Below the pieces are notes generated by a model. The model made no database searches. It was given only the letters and a program-made list of their open reading frames with translations, and was not told the origin of the DNA. Below are positions 8,540 through 17,830 of a stretch of DNA of 64,000 bases, piece after piece; the stretch's first letter is position 1; every line of letters begins with the position of its first letter. The position numbers and the translations under genes were made by a program. The stretch comes from Dysgonomonas gadei ATCC BAA-286 (GTDB lineage: Bacteria; Bacteroidota; Bacteroidia; Bacteroidales; Dysgonomonadaceae), in assembly GCF_000213555.1 (NCBI RefSeq), contig NZ_GL891988.1, positions 62,001 to 126,000 of the forward strand. Reading direction: 5' to 3'.

Positions 8540-8965
8540 ATGAGAATTTTAATTCTGTGTACAGGAAATAGTTGCCGTAGCCAGATGGCACACGGATTTT
8601 TACAATCATTCGATCCTTCATTGTCTGTTTATTCGGCAGGGACAAAAGCAAGCGGAAAAGTAAATCCAAAGGCAATAGAAGTCATGCAGGATGCAGGGGT
8701 GGATATTTCGCACCATACATCCGATAGTGTAGAGCAATATATGAATGATGAATGGGATTATGTGATAACCGTTTGCGGTGGTGCAAATGAAAGCTGTCCT
8801 GCATTCTCGGGAAAAGTAAAGAACCGTCTGCATATCGGTTTTGATGATCCGTCCGAAGCTACGGGAACACCCGAGTTTATTCAATCCGAGTATATCAGGG
8901 TAAGGGATGAAATCAAAACAGCATTTTATAAATTATACACCGATAAGATAAAAGGTCATGAGTAA
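8540..8965 (+). CDS. arsC: Arsenate reductase, thioredoxin-coupled (low-MW phosphatase type)
   Basis: Cytosolic enzyme that reduces arsenate to arsenite for export. The phosphatase-like loop CTGNSCR gives the CX5R signature with C7, C12 and R13. The relay cysteines are C79 and C86 in TVCGGANESCP. Together these mark the thioredoxin-dependent class, not the glutaredoxin type. The length is 141 aa. It overlaps acr3 by 8 bp, so the two products are probably translated together, which couples reduction to efflux. Confidence 0.94.
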   Translation: MRILILCTGNSCRSQMAHGFLQSFDPSLSVYSAGTKASGKVNPKAIEVMQDAGVDISHHTSDSVEQYMNDEWDYVITVCGGANESCPAFSGKVKNRLHIGFDDPSEATGTPEFIQSEYIRVRDEIKTAFYKLYTDKIKGHE

Positions 8966-9992
8966 AAAGAAAATGAGTTTCTTAGATAAGAACTTAACAC
9001 TTTGGATATTCCTTGCAATGGCTATCGGTGTAGGATTGGGGTATTTTATCCCGTCTTTCAGCAGCTACATAGATTCCATGTCGAGCGGGACAACAAATAT
9101 TCCTCTGGCAATAGGTCTGATCCTGATGATGTATCCGCCATTGGCAAAAGTAGATTACAAACAACTGCCGAAAGTATTTTCTAACGTAAAGATATTATCT
9201 ATTTCGTTAATCCTGAATTGGATTGTCGGACCTCTTTTAATGTTTTTACTTGCCATTCTCTTTTTACACGATTACCCCGAATACATGGTTGGGGTTATTC
9301 TTATAGGTCTTGCGCGGTGTATTGCAATGGTACTTGTATGGAACGATTTGGCAGAAGGTAATACAGAATACGGCGCAGGATTGGTTGCCCTGAATAGTAT
9401 TTTTCAGGTATTTTTTTACAGTTTTTATGCGTGGATATTTGTAACAAAACTTCCTCCCTTGTTCGGTTTTGAGGGTACGATCGTGGATATATCCATAGGT
9501 ACAATAGCCGAAACAGTCGCTATCTATTTGGGTATTCCTTTCCTGATGGGTATTCTAAGTCGATTGATATTGGTTAAAATCAAAGGTGAACAATGGTATA
9601 AAGAAAAATTTATTCCTACAATCTCTCCAATTACTTTAATCGCCTTACTATTTACCATAGTATTAATGTTTAGCCTCAAAGGGGAACTGATCGTACAAAT
9701 ACCGCTAGATGTGGTACATATTGCCATACCGCTACTTATCTATTTCGTAGTGATGTTCTTCCTCAGCTTCTTTGCAGGAAAATTAATGGGGGCGTCTTAC
9801 GATAAAAATGCTTCGATAGCTTTTACAGCCACAGGTAATAACTTTGAACTGGCTATTGCAGTTGCAATAGGAGTCTTCGGCTTGCATAGCGGGCAGGCTT
9901 TTGCAGGCGTAGTCGGTCCGCTTGTCGAAGTGCCTGTACTTATACTGTTGGTAAATATTGCCTTTTGGTTGAAAAGAAAATATTATAAATAA
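8958..9992 (+). CDS. acr3: Arsenite efflux permease Acr3
   Basis: Inner-membrane arsenite/H+ antiporter of the Acr3 family, 344 aa with about ten hydrophobic segments. The conserved cysteine needed for transport is C121 in GLARCIAMVLVWNDLAEG, the family signature. The C-terminal motif TGNNFELAIAVAIGVFG is also typical. It starts inside the end of arsC and is the last gene of the ars operon. No arsA or arsD accompanies it, so transport is presumably driven by the proton gradient alone. Confidence 0.95.
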   Translation: MSKKKMSFLDKNLTLWIFLAMAIGVGLGYFIPSFSSYIDSMSSGTTNIPLAIGLILMMYPPLAKVDYKQLPKVFSNVKILSISLILNWIVGPLLMFLLAILFLHDYPEYMVGVILIGLARCIAMVLVWNDLAEGNTEYGAGLVALNSIFQVFFYSFYAWIFVTKLPPLFGFEGTIVDISIGTIAETVAIYLGIPFLMGILSRLILVKIKGEQWYKEKFIPTISPITLIALLFTIVLMFSLKGELIVQIPLDVVHIAIPLLIYFVVMFFLSFFAGKLMGASYDKNASIAFTATGNNFELAIAVAIGVFGLHSGQAFAGVVGPLVEVPVLILLVNIAFWLKRKYYK

Positions 9993-10029
9993 GAAGAAAT
10001 TAACGTCAATATTTATATATGGATTGTTG

Positions 10030-10941
10030 TTAATCTCCGATATTTACAAAAGTCTGCTGCTTATTATATTCAGCTCTATATTCGGTTGGAGTTTTACCTA
10101 TATGCAGTTTAAACATCCGGTTGAAATATGAAATGTTATCCATTGCCAACTCGAGAGCAATATCCCTGATGGAGATATCAGTAGTAAGTAACAACAGTTG
10201 CGCCTTTTCTATCTTTTTCAGATTTATATATTTCAACGGAGTGCATTCCATTTCTTTCTTGAATATCCTGATAAAATGATCCTTGGTTATACAGGCTATA
10301 TCAGCCAATTGGTCTATAGATATATCCTTATCCGTATTTTCATGGATATATTTTAATCCGCTGGTTATCCGGCTATCCTTATTATCCGATTTAACCTTGG
10401 CCGTCGCAAAAAACTTAGCTATCAGCTGGTATAATATACCTTGCGTTTCAATGATGGAATGACGGGGTATCTTATTATTATCGGCAATATATTGTGAAAA
10501 ATTCGGAAGATTGTCATATAACTCGGGGTCGATGTTGCTTAAATGGCGTTCAGGATTAATTTTTAGCAACCTCTCTGTTAATAATAAATCTAAAGATTCA
10601 GCTTTTATCCCTACCGGAAAATCATATTTGTCGAATACCGATTCCTTATTCATCGCCCTTTCATAGAAATGGATATAGTACAGTGAGAAATAGCCGTCGC
10701 ATTCATCATTATGCAGGGTAAAAGGCGGTGTCAGGTAGATATGACCGGGCTTTAGTGTATATAATTTGCCTCCAATCTTTGTACGTGCCTCTCCTTCTTT
10801 CACATAATATATTCTGGCGAAAGGGCTATAGATATTTTTCCAGTTCCAGTTTGCATTGAGCTCCGAATAGCCAATGTTCAGGAGTATAAAATCAAGGTTA
10901 TCACCAATATCGTACATAAATATGTGTCGCTTTAATGTCAT
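10030..10941 (-). CDS. AraC-family regulator, probable activator of the L-fucose operon
   Basis: 303-aa transcription factor. The N-terminal half is a cupin-like sugar-binding domain (IYYVKEGEARTKIGG and LKPGHIYLTPPF, about residues 45-80). The C-terminal 100 residues form two helix-turn-helix motifs (ISIDQLADIACITKDHFIRIFKK and ISYFNRMFK). It is divergent from fucI across 207 bp, the usual place for a pathway regulator. Bacteroides fucose operons are typically controlled by a GntR-type FucR, so an AraC protein here would be a replacement. The sugar ligand is inferred from the neighbours. Confidence 0.85.
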   Translation of the reverse strand: MTLKRHIFMYDIGDNLDFILLNIGYSELNANWNWKNIYSPFARIYYVKEGEARTKIGGKLYTLKPGHIYLTPPFTLHNDECDGYFSLYYIHFYERAMNKESVFDKYDFPVGIKAESLDLLLTERLLKINPERHLSNIDPELYDNLPNFSQYIADNNKIPRHSIIETQGILYQLIAKFFATAKVKSDNKDSRITSGLKYIHENTDKDISIDQLADIACITKDHFIRIFKKEMECTPLKYINLKKIEKAQLLLLTTDISIRDIALELAMDNISYFNRMFKLHIGKTPTEYRAEYNKQQTFVNIGD

Positions 10942-11148
10942 TCAAGTAAATCATAAATATACTTATTTATAATACATAACATATTATTTTAAATAAAATA
11001 TGTCGATATAATACTATCCATCTATCGAAAAAGTGAAAGTCATTCTTATAATTTATTTATAAATTCGCATTATAACCTGAATCAGCCTTCTTAGCAAGAA
11101 GAAACCTAAGATATACCGGACAAATAATTTAAAATCTAAATCGATATC

Positions 11149-12939
11149 ATGACAACAGAAAGATTTCAGGGCCAATGGCCAAAAATTGGTATCCGTCCCA
11201 CTATCGACGGCCGTATGGGTGGTGTACGTGAATCACTCGAAACCCAGACAATGAATATGGCGAAAAGCGTAGTCTCCTTATTGACTTCAACGCTGAAATA
11301 TCCCGATGGCTCTCCGGTAGAATGCACTATCGCAGATTCAACTATCGGGCGTGTCGCCGAAAGCGCTGCTTGTGCCGAAAAATTTCGGAAAGAAGGTGTA
11401 GGCGTTACCATTACCGTTACTCCGTGCTGGTGCTATGGTAGTGAAACGATGGATATGGAACAACACACCGTAAAAGCTGTTTGGGGATTCAATGGCACGG
11501 AACGCCCCGGAGCCGTATACCTTGCGGCGGTATTAGCCGGACACGCACAAAAAGGATTGCCCGCATTCGGAATCTACGGACGTGACGTCCAGGATGCAGG
11601 AACAACGGAAATCCCTGCTGATGTGAAAGAAAAATTGCTTCGCTTCGCTAAAGCAGGTCTGGCTGTGGCTACTATGCGTGGAAAATCATATTTATCTATC
11701 GGAGCGGTTTGTATGGGTATCGCAGGCTCTATTGTGAATACCGATTTCTTCGAAGATTATTTGGGTATGCGTTGCGAAGGGGTCGACGAAGTGGAAATTA
11801 TCCGCCGTATGACCGAAGGTATATACGATAAAGAAGAATATGGAAAAGCATTAGTCTGGGCTAAAGCTAACTGCAAAGAAGGCGAAGATAATATCAACCG
11901 TACCGATCTGAAAAAAGATCAGGCCGGAAGGGATAAAGACTGGGAATTCATCGTAAAAATGACATTGATAGTCCGCGACCTGATGATAGGCAATCCGAAG
12001 TTGAAAGAAATGGGATTCGGCGAAGAGGCTCTGGGGCACAACGCGATTGCCGCAGGATTTCAGGGGCAACGCCAATGGACGGACTTTTATGCAAACGGTG
12101 ATTTTACCGAAGCAATACTGAATTCATCTTTCGACTGGACTGGCATACGCTCCCCTTATATATTAGCTACCGAAAATGATGCACTGAACGGTACTGCTAT
12201 GTTGTTCGGCTATTTACTGACCAATACGGCACAGATTTTTGCAGACGTACGCACATACTGGAGTCCTGAATCCGTGGAGCGTGTAACAGGTAAGAAATTA
12301 GACGGTTTAGCTTCCGGAGGAATGATCCACCTGATTAATTCGGGTGCGGCAACTCTCGATGGCAGCGGCCGCCAGAATGATAAGGATGGCAAACCTACGA
12401 TGAAACCATTCTGGGATATTACAGAGGCGGAAGCAAAAGCCTGTCTGAATGCGACAACATGGATGCCGGCTAATCGTGAATATTTCAGAGGCGGAGGCTT
12501 CTCTTCCAAATTTCTGACATGTGGGGGAATGCCCTGTACAATGGTTCGCCTGAATCTGGTAAAGGGTCTGGGTCCTGTATTGCAAATTGCCGAAGGCTGG
12601 ACGGTAGACCTCGATCCGGCAGTGCACAAAATACTCGATGAACGTACTGATAAGGGCTGGCCTACAACATGGTTTGTTCCTCGCCTGACAGATGATCCTA
12701 ATTTTAAAGATGTATATTCGGTGATGAATAACTGGGGGGCTAATCATGGATCTATCAGCTGCGGGCATATCGGAGCCGACCTTATTACATTAGCTTCTAT
12801 GCTTCGCATCCCTGTTTGCATGCATAATGTAAACGTTGATGATATTTACCGTCCGTCTTCATGGAACGCGTTTGGTATGGATAAAGAAAATGCAGATTAC
12901 CGTGCATGCCAGACATACGGCCCTCTTTATAAAAAATAA
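11149..12939 (+). CDS. fucI: L-fucose isomerase
   Basis: Cytosolic Mn-dependent isomerase converting L-fucose to L-fuculose. The 596-aa length and the N-terminal IGIRPTIDGRMGGVRESLE match FucI. Metal-ligand regions are visible: the Glu in ATENDALNG, the Asp in IFADVRTYWSP, and the His in NWGANHGSISCGHIGAD. It is the first gene of a five-gene rightward operon with a mutarotase, aldolase, kinase and permease, and the mutarotase gene starts only 5 bp later. D-arabinose is a known side substrate of the family. Confidence 0.96.
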   Translation: MTTERFQGQWPKIGIRPTIDGRMGGVRESLETQTMNMAKSVVSLLTSTLKYPDGSPVECTIADSTIGRVAESAACAEKFRKEGVGVTITVTPCWCYGSETMDMEQHTVKAVWGFNGTERPGAVYLAAVLAGHAQKGLPAFGIYGRDVQDAGTTEIPADVKEKLLRFAKAGLAVATMRGKSYLSIGAVCMGIAGSIVNTDFFEDYLGMRCEGVDEVEIIRRMTEGIYDKEEYGKALVWAKANCKEGEDNINRTDLKKDQAGRDKDWEFIVKMTLIVRDLMIGNPKLKEMGFGEEALGHNAIAAGFQGQRQWTDFYANGDFTEAILNSSFDWTGIRSPYILATENDALNGTAMLFGYLLTNTAQIFADVRTYWSPESVERVTGKKLDGLASGGMIHLINSGAATLDGSGRQNDKDGKPTMKPFWDITEAEAKACLNATTWMPANREYFRGGGFSSKFLTCGGMPCTMVRLNLVKGLGPVLQIAEGWTVDLDPAVHKILDERTDKGWPTTWFVPRLTDDPNFKDVYSVMNNWGANHGSISCGHIGADLITLASMLRIPVCMHNVNVDDIYRPSSWNAFGMDKENADYRACQTYGPLYKK

Positions 12940-12944
12940 AAGCA

Positions 12945-13334
12945 ATGAAAGACCTGAAAGAAGGGTATAAAAAACAACCGGCAGGGGCGACAAAACGCTT
13001 CTGCCAGTTTCTCAAACTGAATCCTGACACTTTAGAACAATATAAATATTGGCATAACAGCCATAATATATGGAAGGAAATACCTTTGGGCATCCGTAAG
13101 GCCGGCATTCTGGATATGGAGATATATGTGATAAACGATATGGCTTTCATGCTAATAGAAGCAGCTCCCGACTTCGACTGGGATACTTCTTTCGGTAAAC
13201 TGGCTACATACGAAAGACAGGCCGAATGGGAAGAATTTGTATCTCAGTTTCAGATCGTAGGAGAAGGACAACGTTCGGAAGAGAAATGGCAGCTTGTAGA
13301 GCGTATATTTTCCCTTACAGACGCCCTGAAGTAA
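12945..13334 (+). CDS. RhaM-type (DUF718) sugar mutarotase, probably for L-fucose
   Basis: 129-aa member of the L-rhamnose mutarotase family (PF05336), which interconverts alpha and beta anomers of 6-deoxyhexoses. Family features are the N-terminal strand RFCQFLKL, the helix EQYKYWHNSHNIWKEIPLGIRKAGI with its conserved His, and the later WEEF motif. E. coli uses the unrelated RbsD-fold FucU for fucose, so this is a different solution to the same step. The position between fucI and the aldolase suggests L-fucose as the substrate. Confidence 0.85.
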   Translation: MKDLKEGYKKQPAGATKRFCQFLKLNPDTLEQYKYWHNSHNIWKEIPLGIRKAGILDMEIYVINDMAFMLIEAAPDFDWDTSFGKLATYERQAEWEEFVSQFQIVGEGQRSEEKWQLVERIFSLTDALK

Positions 13335-13354
13335 CTCATATATAAAACATAAAA

Positions 13355-13999
13355 ATGATAACAAAAGAACATATTGCAAAATTTATAGAACAGGCTCATC
13401 GTGTCGGAAAAGAGCGATTGCAGCTTTGCAGCAGCGGTAATCTTTCGTGGCGTGTGGAAGGGAATACAGCACTGGTATCGGGTACAGGCTCGTGGCTTCC
13501 ACGTCTGGCGGAAGAAAATGTGGCCGTATGTGATATATCGACAGGCCTGCGGATAGATGGCCCGAAACCCTCAATGGAAAGTGTTTTCCATCTTGGAGTA
13601 TTGCGCGAGCGGAAAGATATGAATGTGGTGCTGCATTTCCAATCGGAATATGCCACAATTATTTCATGTATGAAAAACAAGCCTGAGAATTTCAATGTCG
13701 TAGCCGAAGTTCCCTGCTATTGCGGTCGTGAAATTCCGGTAATACCCTATTTCCGTCCCGGCTCTAAAGAATTGGCGGATGCTGTGACAAACGCTCTGAG
13801 AGAACATGATTGTGTATTGATGAGTAAGCATGGTCAGGCAGTTTGCGGAAAAGATTTTGATGATGCCTTCCAGAAAGCGGTCTTTTTTGAATTTGCCTGC
13901 GGTATAATTGTGCGTGCAGGTGAAGGCAATTATCAGACTTTGAGCGATGAAGAAATCCGTGATCTGGAGGTCTATATCCTGGGAAAATCCGGGAAATAA
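13355..13999 (+). CDS. fucA: L-fuculose-1-phosphate aldolase (class II aldolase/adducin family)
   Basis: Cleaves L-fuculose-1-phosphate to dihydroxyacetone phosphate and L-lactaldehyde. The 214-aa length and the motifs SSGNLSWR (about 27-34), GTGSWLP and MSKHGQAVCG fit the class II zinc aldolases. The metal loop reads VVLHFQSEYAT, whereas E. coli FucA has HNHAVHC. The second histidine ligand therefore appears to be Gln, while the later His in MSKHG remains. I believe this variant occurs in other Bacteroidetes fucose operons, but could not check it. The order fucI-mutarotase-fucA-fucK-fucP supports the assignment. Confidence 0.88.
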   Translation: MITKEHIAKFIEQAHRVGKERLQLCSSGNLSWRVEGNTALVSGTGSWLPRLAEENVAVCDISTGLRIDGPKPSMESVFHLGVLRERKDMNVVLHFQSEYATIISCMKNKPENFNVVAEVPCYCGREIPVIPYFRPGSKELADAVTNALREHDCVLMSKHGQAVCGKDFDDAFQKAVFFEFACGIIVRAGEGNYQTLSDEEIRDLEVYILGKSGK

Positions 14000-14067
14000 T
14001 AGTTCTGAGTTATAAGTGTTATACTACTTGCTAATTAATTGGCATATTAATCAATTAGATCATTACC

Positions 14068-15531
14068 ATGGCATATCTGGCTTTAGACCTCGGCGCAGGA
14101 AGCGGCAGGGCAATTGTCGGCTTCATTGAAAACGGAAAAGTCCGGTTAGATGAAGTCCATCGCTTCAGTAATCCTCCCATTCAGTTAGGCGATACGCTTT
14201 ATTGGGATTTCCTGTCGCTGTTCTCGAATATAAAGGAGGGTATCCGGCTAGCGGTAAAAAAAGGCTATTCATTAAAAGGTATTGCAATAGATACATGGGG
14301 CGTCGATTTCGGATTGATAGACAAATCGGGACATTTACTATCCAATCCCGTTTGCTATCGTGATCGCCGTACCGAAGGTATGTCTGCCATGGCATCCATA
14401 TCTATCTCTGTAGAAGAACTATATGCAATTACAGGAATTCAGCAGATGGAAATAAATACCGTTTTCCAGCTTTTAAGTCTTAAACAGAAAGAAGACCCGG
14501 TATTGTCAATCGCCGATAAATTGCTGTTTACGCCCGATCTTATCAATTATTTCCTTACGGGAGTCGCCTGTAATGAATATACTATCGCTTCTACATCCCA
14601 ATTATTAGACGCGCAGACGCGACACTGGAGTAAAGTTGTCTTTGATAAACTGCAATTGCCATACCCCTTGATGCAAAATATCATATACCCCTGCAATCTC
14701 ATTGGCAAATTAAAGAATGAAATTGCGGAAGAGACAGGGGCTGATAACATCAATGTGTTTTCTGTCGGCTCGCACGATACAGCCAGCGCTATAGCCGCTA
14801 TTCCGGCAAATGGAAAAGATTGGGCATTCCTGAGTTCGGGGACATGGTCCCTGTTGGGTGTGACAACAGATAAACCTGTCCTTACAGAAGAAGCCCGAAA
14901 AAATGACTTTACCAATGAGGGAGGTGTAGATGATAAGATTCTCTTTATGCGAAATATTACTGGGCTTTGGCTTTTGCAAAGACTGATCGACGAATGGGAG
15001 AAGGCCGGGGAAGAATGTGGGTATGATCATTTGTTTTGCGAATGTGGCAAAGCTGCTTCTTTTCGCAGCATTGTAGACAGTGATAATCCTGCATTTACTC
15101 ATCCTGCTTCTATGGAAAAAGCCATTCAGGAGTATTGCCAACACACCAATCAACCGATTCCCGTATCGAAAGGTGAATTAGTTCGCTGTGTACTGGAATC
15201 TCTTGCCATTAAATATTATTTTGTAATGGCCAAGTTGCAGGAAAGTACAGGTTTGGAACTAAAATATATTTTTGTGGTGGGCGGCGGTAGCCGTAATGAG
15301 TTGCTTAACCAATATATAGCTGACGCATTGGATATGGAGGTGGTAACAGGCCTTACCGAAGCAACAGCAGTAGGTAACATTATTCAGCAGGCTATTGCCG
15401 ACAAACAAATACAGAACTTAGAAGAAGGACACAACATTGTAAAAAACAGTTTTGAACAAAAAATATATTATCCCGGAAACACAAAAAGATGGGCTGATAC
15501 AATAGTTAAAGTAAAACATCTGTTCCAATAA
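14068..15531 (+). CDS. fucK: L-fuculokinase (FGGY family, rhamnulokinase-like)
   Basis: 487-aa sugar kinase of the FGGY family with an actin-like ATPase fold. The phosphate loop DLGAGSGRAIVG is at residues 7-18, and the catalytic Asp lies in IDTWGVDFGLID (about residues 75-86). The later ATP-site motif is VVGGGSRNELLNQ. By sequence it is close to rhamnulokinases, and automatic annotation may call it RhaB. The operon has a fucose isomerase and a fucose permease but no rhamnose isomerase, so L-fuculose is the likely substrate. It lies 68 bp after fucA. Confidence 0.88.
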   Translation: MAYLALDLGAGSGRAIVGFIENGKVRLDEVHRFSNPPIQLGDTLYWDFLSLFSNIKEGIRLAVKKGYSLKGIAIDTWGVDFGLIDKSGHLLSNPVCYRDRRTEGMSAMASISISVEELYAITGIQQMEINTVFQLLSLKQKEDPVLSIADKLLFTPDLINYFLTGVACNEYTIASTSQLLDAQTRHWSKVVFDKLQLPYPLMQNIIYPCNLIGKLKNEIAEETGADNINVFSVGSHDTASAIAAIPANGKDWAFLSSGTWSLLGVTTDKPVLTEEARKNDFTNEGGVDDKILFMRNITGLWLLQRLIDEWEKAGEECGYDHLFCECGKAASFRSIVDSDNPAFTHPASMEKAIQEYCQHTNQPIPVSKGELVRCVLESLAIKYYFVMAKLQESTGLELKYIFVVGGGSRNELLNQYIADALDMEVVTGLTEATAVGNIIQQAIADKQIQNLEEGHNIVKNSFEQKIYYPGNTKRWADTIVKVKHLFQ

Positions 15532-15657
15532 ATTTGGAATTTAAGTAATAGAAAGTATTTATGCAATGTTATTTGGTCGTAATGGTCTATTACTGTTGCA
15601 GATAAAAAAGTAATAAATAGGTCTGAGACCTTAACCTTTTAAATACCTATAGATACC

Positions 15658-16899
15658 ATGCAAAATAACGTAAAAAATAATTCCTTGTTCACGGGGAAGG
15701 ATGGACAAAACTATCTGTTTCCGTTTATACTTGTCACCAGTCTGTTTTTCTTATGGGGATTCGCTCATGCCTTACTGGATGTGCTGAATGCCCATTTTCA
15801 GGAAATATTGCAAATCTCTAAAGCCCGCTCTGCATTGGTACAATTTGCTCTCTATGGCGGTTATTTTGTGATGGGTATTCCCGCCGGACTGATAATAAAA
15901 AAATATGGGTATAAGAAAGGAATTGTTTTCGGGTTACTGGTCTTCGCTGTCGGAGCATTTCTCTTTTATCCGGCAACATTGATCAAGACATTCCTTCCTT
16001 TTCTTATAGCCCTGTTTGTCATTGCCTGTGGGCTGACCTGCCTTGAAACGGCAGCCAATCCTTATACAACGGTTTTAGGCCCTGCCCAATCGGGGGCAAG
16101 GCGTATCAATCTGGCTCAATCCTTTAATGGCCTGGGCTGGATATTAGGCCCTTTGGTGGGAGGATTACTTATCTTTTCGGATAAAGGCGACCCTTTTGCG
16201 GCATTGGCGACACCTTATATCGGTATCGGGGTGGTTGTATTGCTTATCGCCGTACTGTTTATACGCACTCCTTTGCCGCAAATAGCCGCAGGAGAAACGG
16301 AAATTTCTGAAAATACGGTGACAACAAAAGCCAAAAGCTGTTATAAAGACTTGTTGAAATATCCCCTTTTTATATTCGCTGTTGTGGCGCAGTTCTTTTA
16401 TGTGGCCGGGCAGACCGGTATAGGCAGCTTCTTTATCAATTATGTAATTGAGGTACGTCCCGATATATCGCATCTGGAGGCTTCCCAGATACTCGCATTC
16501 GGAGGGATGGGTATGTTTATGGTCGGTCGAATATCGGGAAGTTATATGATGAAATTTTTTAATCCTAAGAAATTACTGGCTGTATATTCTGTAATGAATA
16601 TCTTGCTGATGATTGTTGTGGTTATGGGATTGGGTATGATGTCGGTAGTATGCCTGTTTGCATCATATTTCTTTATGTCGATCATGTACCCTACAATATT
16701 TGCGATAGGCATAAGCGGATTGAAAGAGAATACAGAGAAGGGCTCTTCCCTTATCGTGATGGCTGTAGCCGGAGGTGCAGTTATCCCTATGCTGATGGGG
16801 CGTATAGCAGATTTATATTCTATGGCTGCCGGATTTATAATTCCGTTGGTTTGCTTTACGGTGATATTCGCTTTCGGGGTGAGTAAACTGAAGAATTAA
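15658..16899 (+). CDS. fucP: L-fucose:H+ symporter FucP (MFS)
   Basis: 413-aa major facilitator with about 12 membrane segments. Residues matching the E. coli FucP proton and substrate sites are visible: the Asp in FAHALLDVLNAHFQ and the Glu in GLTCLETAANPYTTVLG. It lies 126 bp after fucK and completes the fucose operon by importing the free sugar. Its stop codon overlaps that of the convergent alkyltransferase-like gene by 3 bp (16896-16899), so no terminator separates them. Confidence 0.95.
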   Translation: MQNNVKNNSLFTGKDGQNYLFPFILVTSLFFLWGFAHALLDVLNAHFQEILQISKARSALVQFALYGGYFVMGIPAGLIIKKYGYKKGIVFGLLVFAVGAFLFYPATLIKTFLPFLIALFVIACGLTCLETAANPYTTVLGPAQSGARRINLAQSFNGLGWILGPLVGGLLIFSDKGDPFAALATPYIGIGVVVLLIAVLFIRTPLPQIAAGETEISENTVTTKAKSCYKDLLKYPLFIFAVVAQFFYVAGQTGIGSFFINYVIEVRPDISHLEASQILAFGGMGMFMVGRISGSYMMKFFNPKKLLAVYSVMNILLMIVVVMGLGMMSVVCLFASYFFMSIMYPTIFAIGISGLKENTEKGSSLIVMAVAGGAVIPMLMGRIADLYSMAAGFIIPLVCFTVIFAFGVSKLKN

Positions 16900-17240
16900 A
16901 GATTTATTTCTTTCATCGGGTTCCAGAATACGGATTTCCAGTTCTTTATCCTGTCGTTGACTACAATGACACCTTCGGCTTCAAGCAGCTTTTGCATTTC
17001 CCCGGAATTACCGAAAGCTTCTTTTGCAGACAATATCCCGCTGCTATTGACTACACGGTGGGCAGGAATACTGCTTTTAACGGAATCGCATTCACCCATA
17101 ACACGCCCTACCATCCTCGACATATTAGGATAGCTGATGGCTTTAGCTATGGCTCCATAACTGGTTGCCCGCCCGTAAGGTATCATTCTGACAATCTCAT
17201 AGACGGCTTCGGTAAAATCTTCTTTATCGAGTTTAGACAT
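16896..17240 (-). CDS. Alkyltransferase-like protein (ATL), MGMT fold without the active cysteine
   Basis: 114-aa DNA-binding domain of the O6-alkylguanine transferase family. The recognition-helix region is present (PYGRATSYGAIAKAI and SRMVGRVM). The active-site motif PCHRV reads PAHRVV, so the alkyl-accepting cysteine is Ala. It cannot repair by alkyl transfer. ATL proteins instead flag O6-alkylguanine for nucleotide excision repair. It is short because it lacks the N-terminal MGMT domain. It lies tail-to-tail with fucP and is presumably monocistronic. Confidence 0.9.
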   Translation of the reverse strand: MSKLDKEDFTEAVYEIVRMIPYGRATSYGAIAKAISYPNMSRMVGRVMGECDSVKSSIPAHRVVNSSGILSAKEAFGNSGEMQKLLEAEGVIVVNDRIKNWKSVFWNPMKEINL

Positions 17241-17307
17241 GGTTTAATGTTTATACAAATATAAGATTAAATTCGGATGGATAAATGATGATGTTTTTAT
17301 AAGAGGT

Positions 17308-17730
17308 TTATCTATACATAGAGTCAATAGCCTTTAGCTATTAGCTGACAGTTCTTTGAAATAATTAATTAGTAAATTAGCATATTAGCAAATGAGTGAA
17401 ATAGTGTAACCTTTGTTACCTTTTATTTTTAAACACGGAGTAAAAGGAGTAGCACGGAGTTTTTTTATTTACGGGATGCTTCGCTTCACCTGCTTATGAG
17501 TTGATGACTGTTAACTGATATATCTGTAACCTTTGTTACCTTTTTGCGCCTTTGCATCTTTGCGAGCGTTATCTCTCATCCCTGATTAATATGAAGTTAC
17601 AGAGTTTTTAGAAGAAAAAGTGACAATAAAAATTGAGTGAAAACTGTCAGGTTTGTCAGGTTTTGTACATTAGCTATCGGCTAACAGCTATCAGCTAATA
17701 GCTAAAAATGTGTTACTTTTGTTACCTTTT
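17308..17730 (+). repeat. Noncoding mosaic repeat tract A
   Basis: The gene-free stretch 17241-17830 carries a mosaic of words found in other intergenic tracts. A head module (TTTATCTATACATA, then AGCCTTTAGCT and AGTTCTTTGAA) is at about 17308-17360. GTGTAACCTTTGTTACCTTTT-type motifs start at 17404, 17524 and 17709. A CACGGAG...GGGATGCTTCGCTTCAC cassette is at about 17434-17490. A doubled GTCAGGTTT is at about 17645, and an AGCTA-rich palindrome at about 17671-17706. No plausible coding frame was seen. The copies near 31.6 and 51.9 kb share the head module and the motif. Confidence 0.7.
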
Positions 17731-17830
17731 GAGGTATAAGATAACACGGCTTTTCGAAACATTTCTTGAGCCCTAATGAAAACAGGGGCGCCATATTATG
17801 ACTACCCCTGCAACAAAGTATATTGTGTAA

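Noticed and set aside
11041..11148. Fucose operon promoter
   Set aside because: The divergent region is A/T-rich, but no TTTG/TAnnTTTG pair or convincing AraC direct repeats could be assigned.
12210..12768. Two long minus-strand frames opposite fucI (139 and 153 codons)
   Set aside because: Both are antisense to fucI, have odd composition and no signal, domain or own promoter.
17404..17730. Possible CRISPR array in tract A
   Set aside because: The GTTACC motifs are unevenly spaced (about 120 and 185 bp), imperfect, and the intervening sequences are themselves repeated elsewhere; no cas genes are present.
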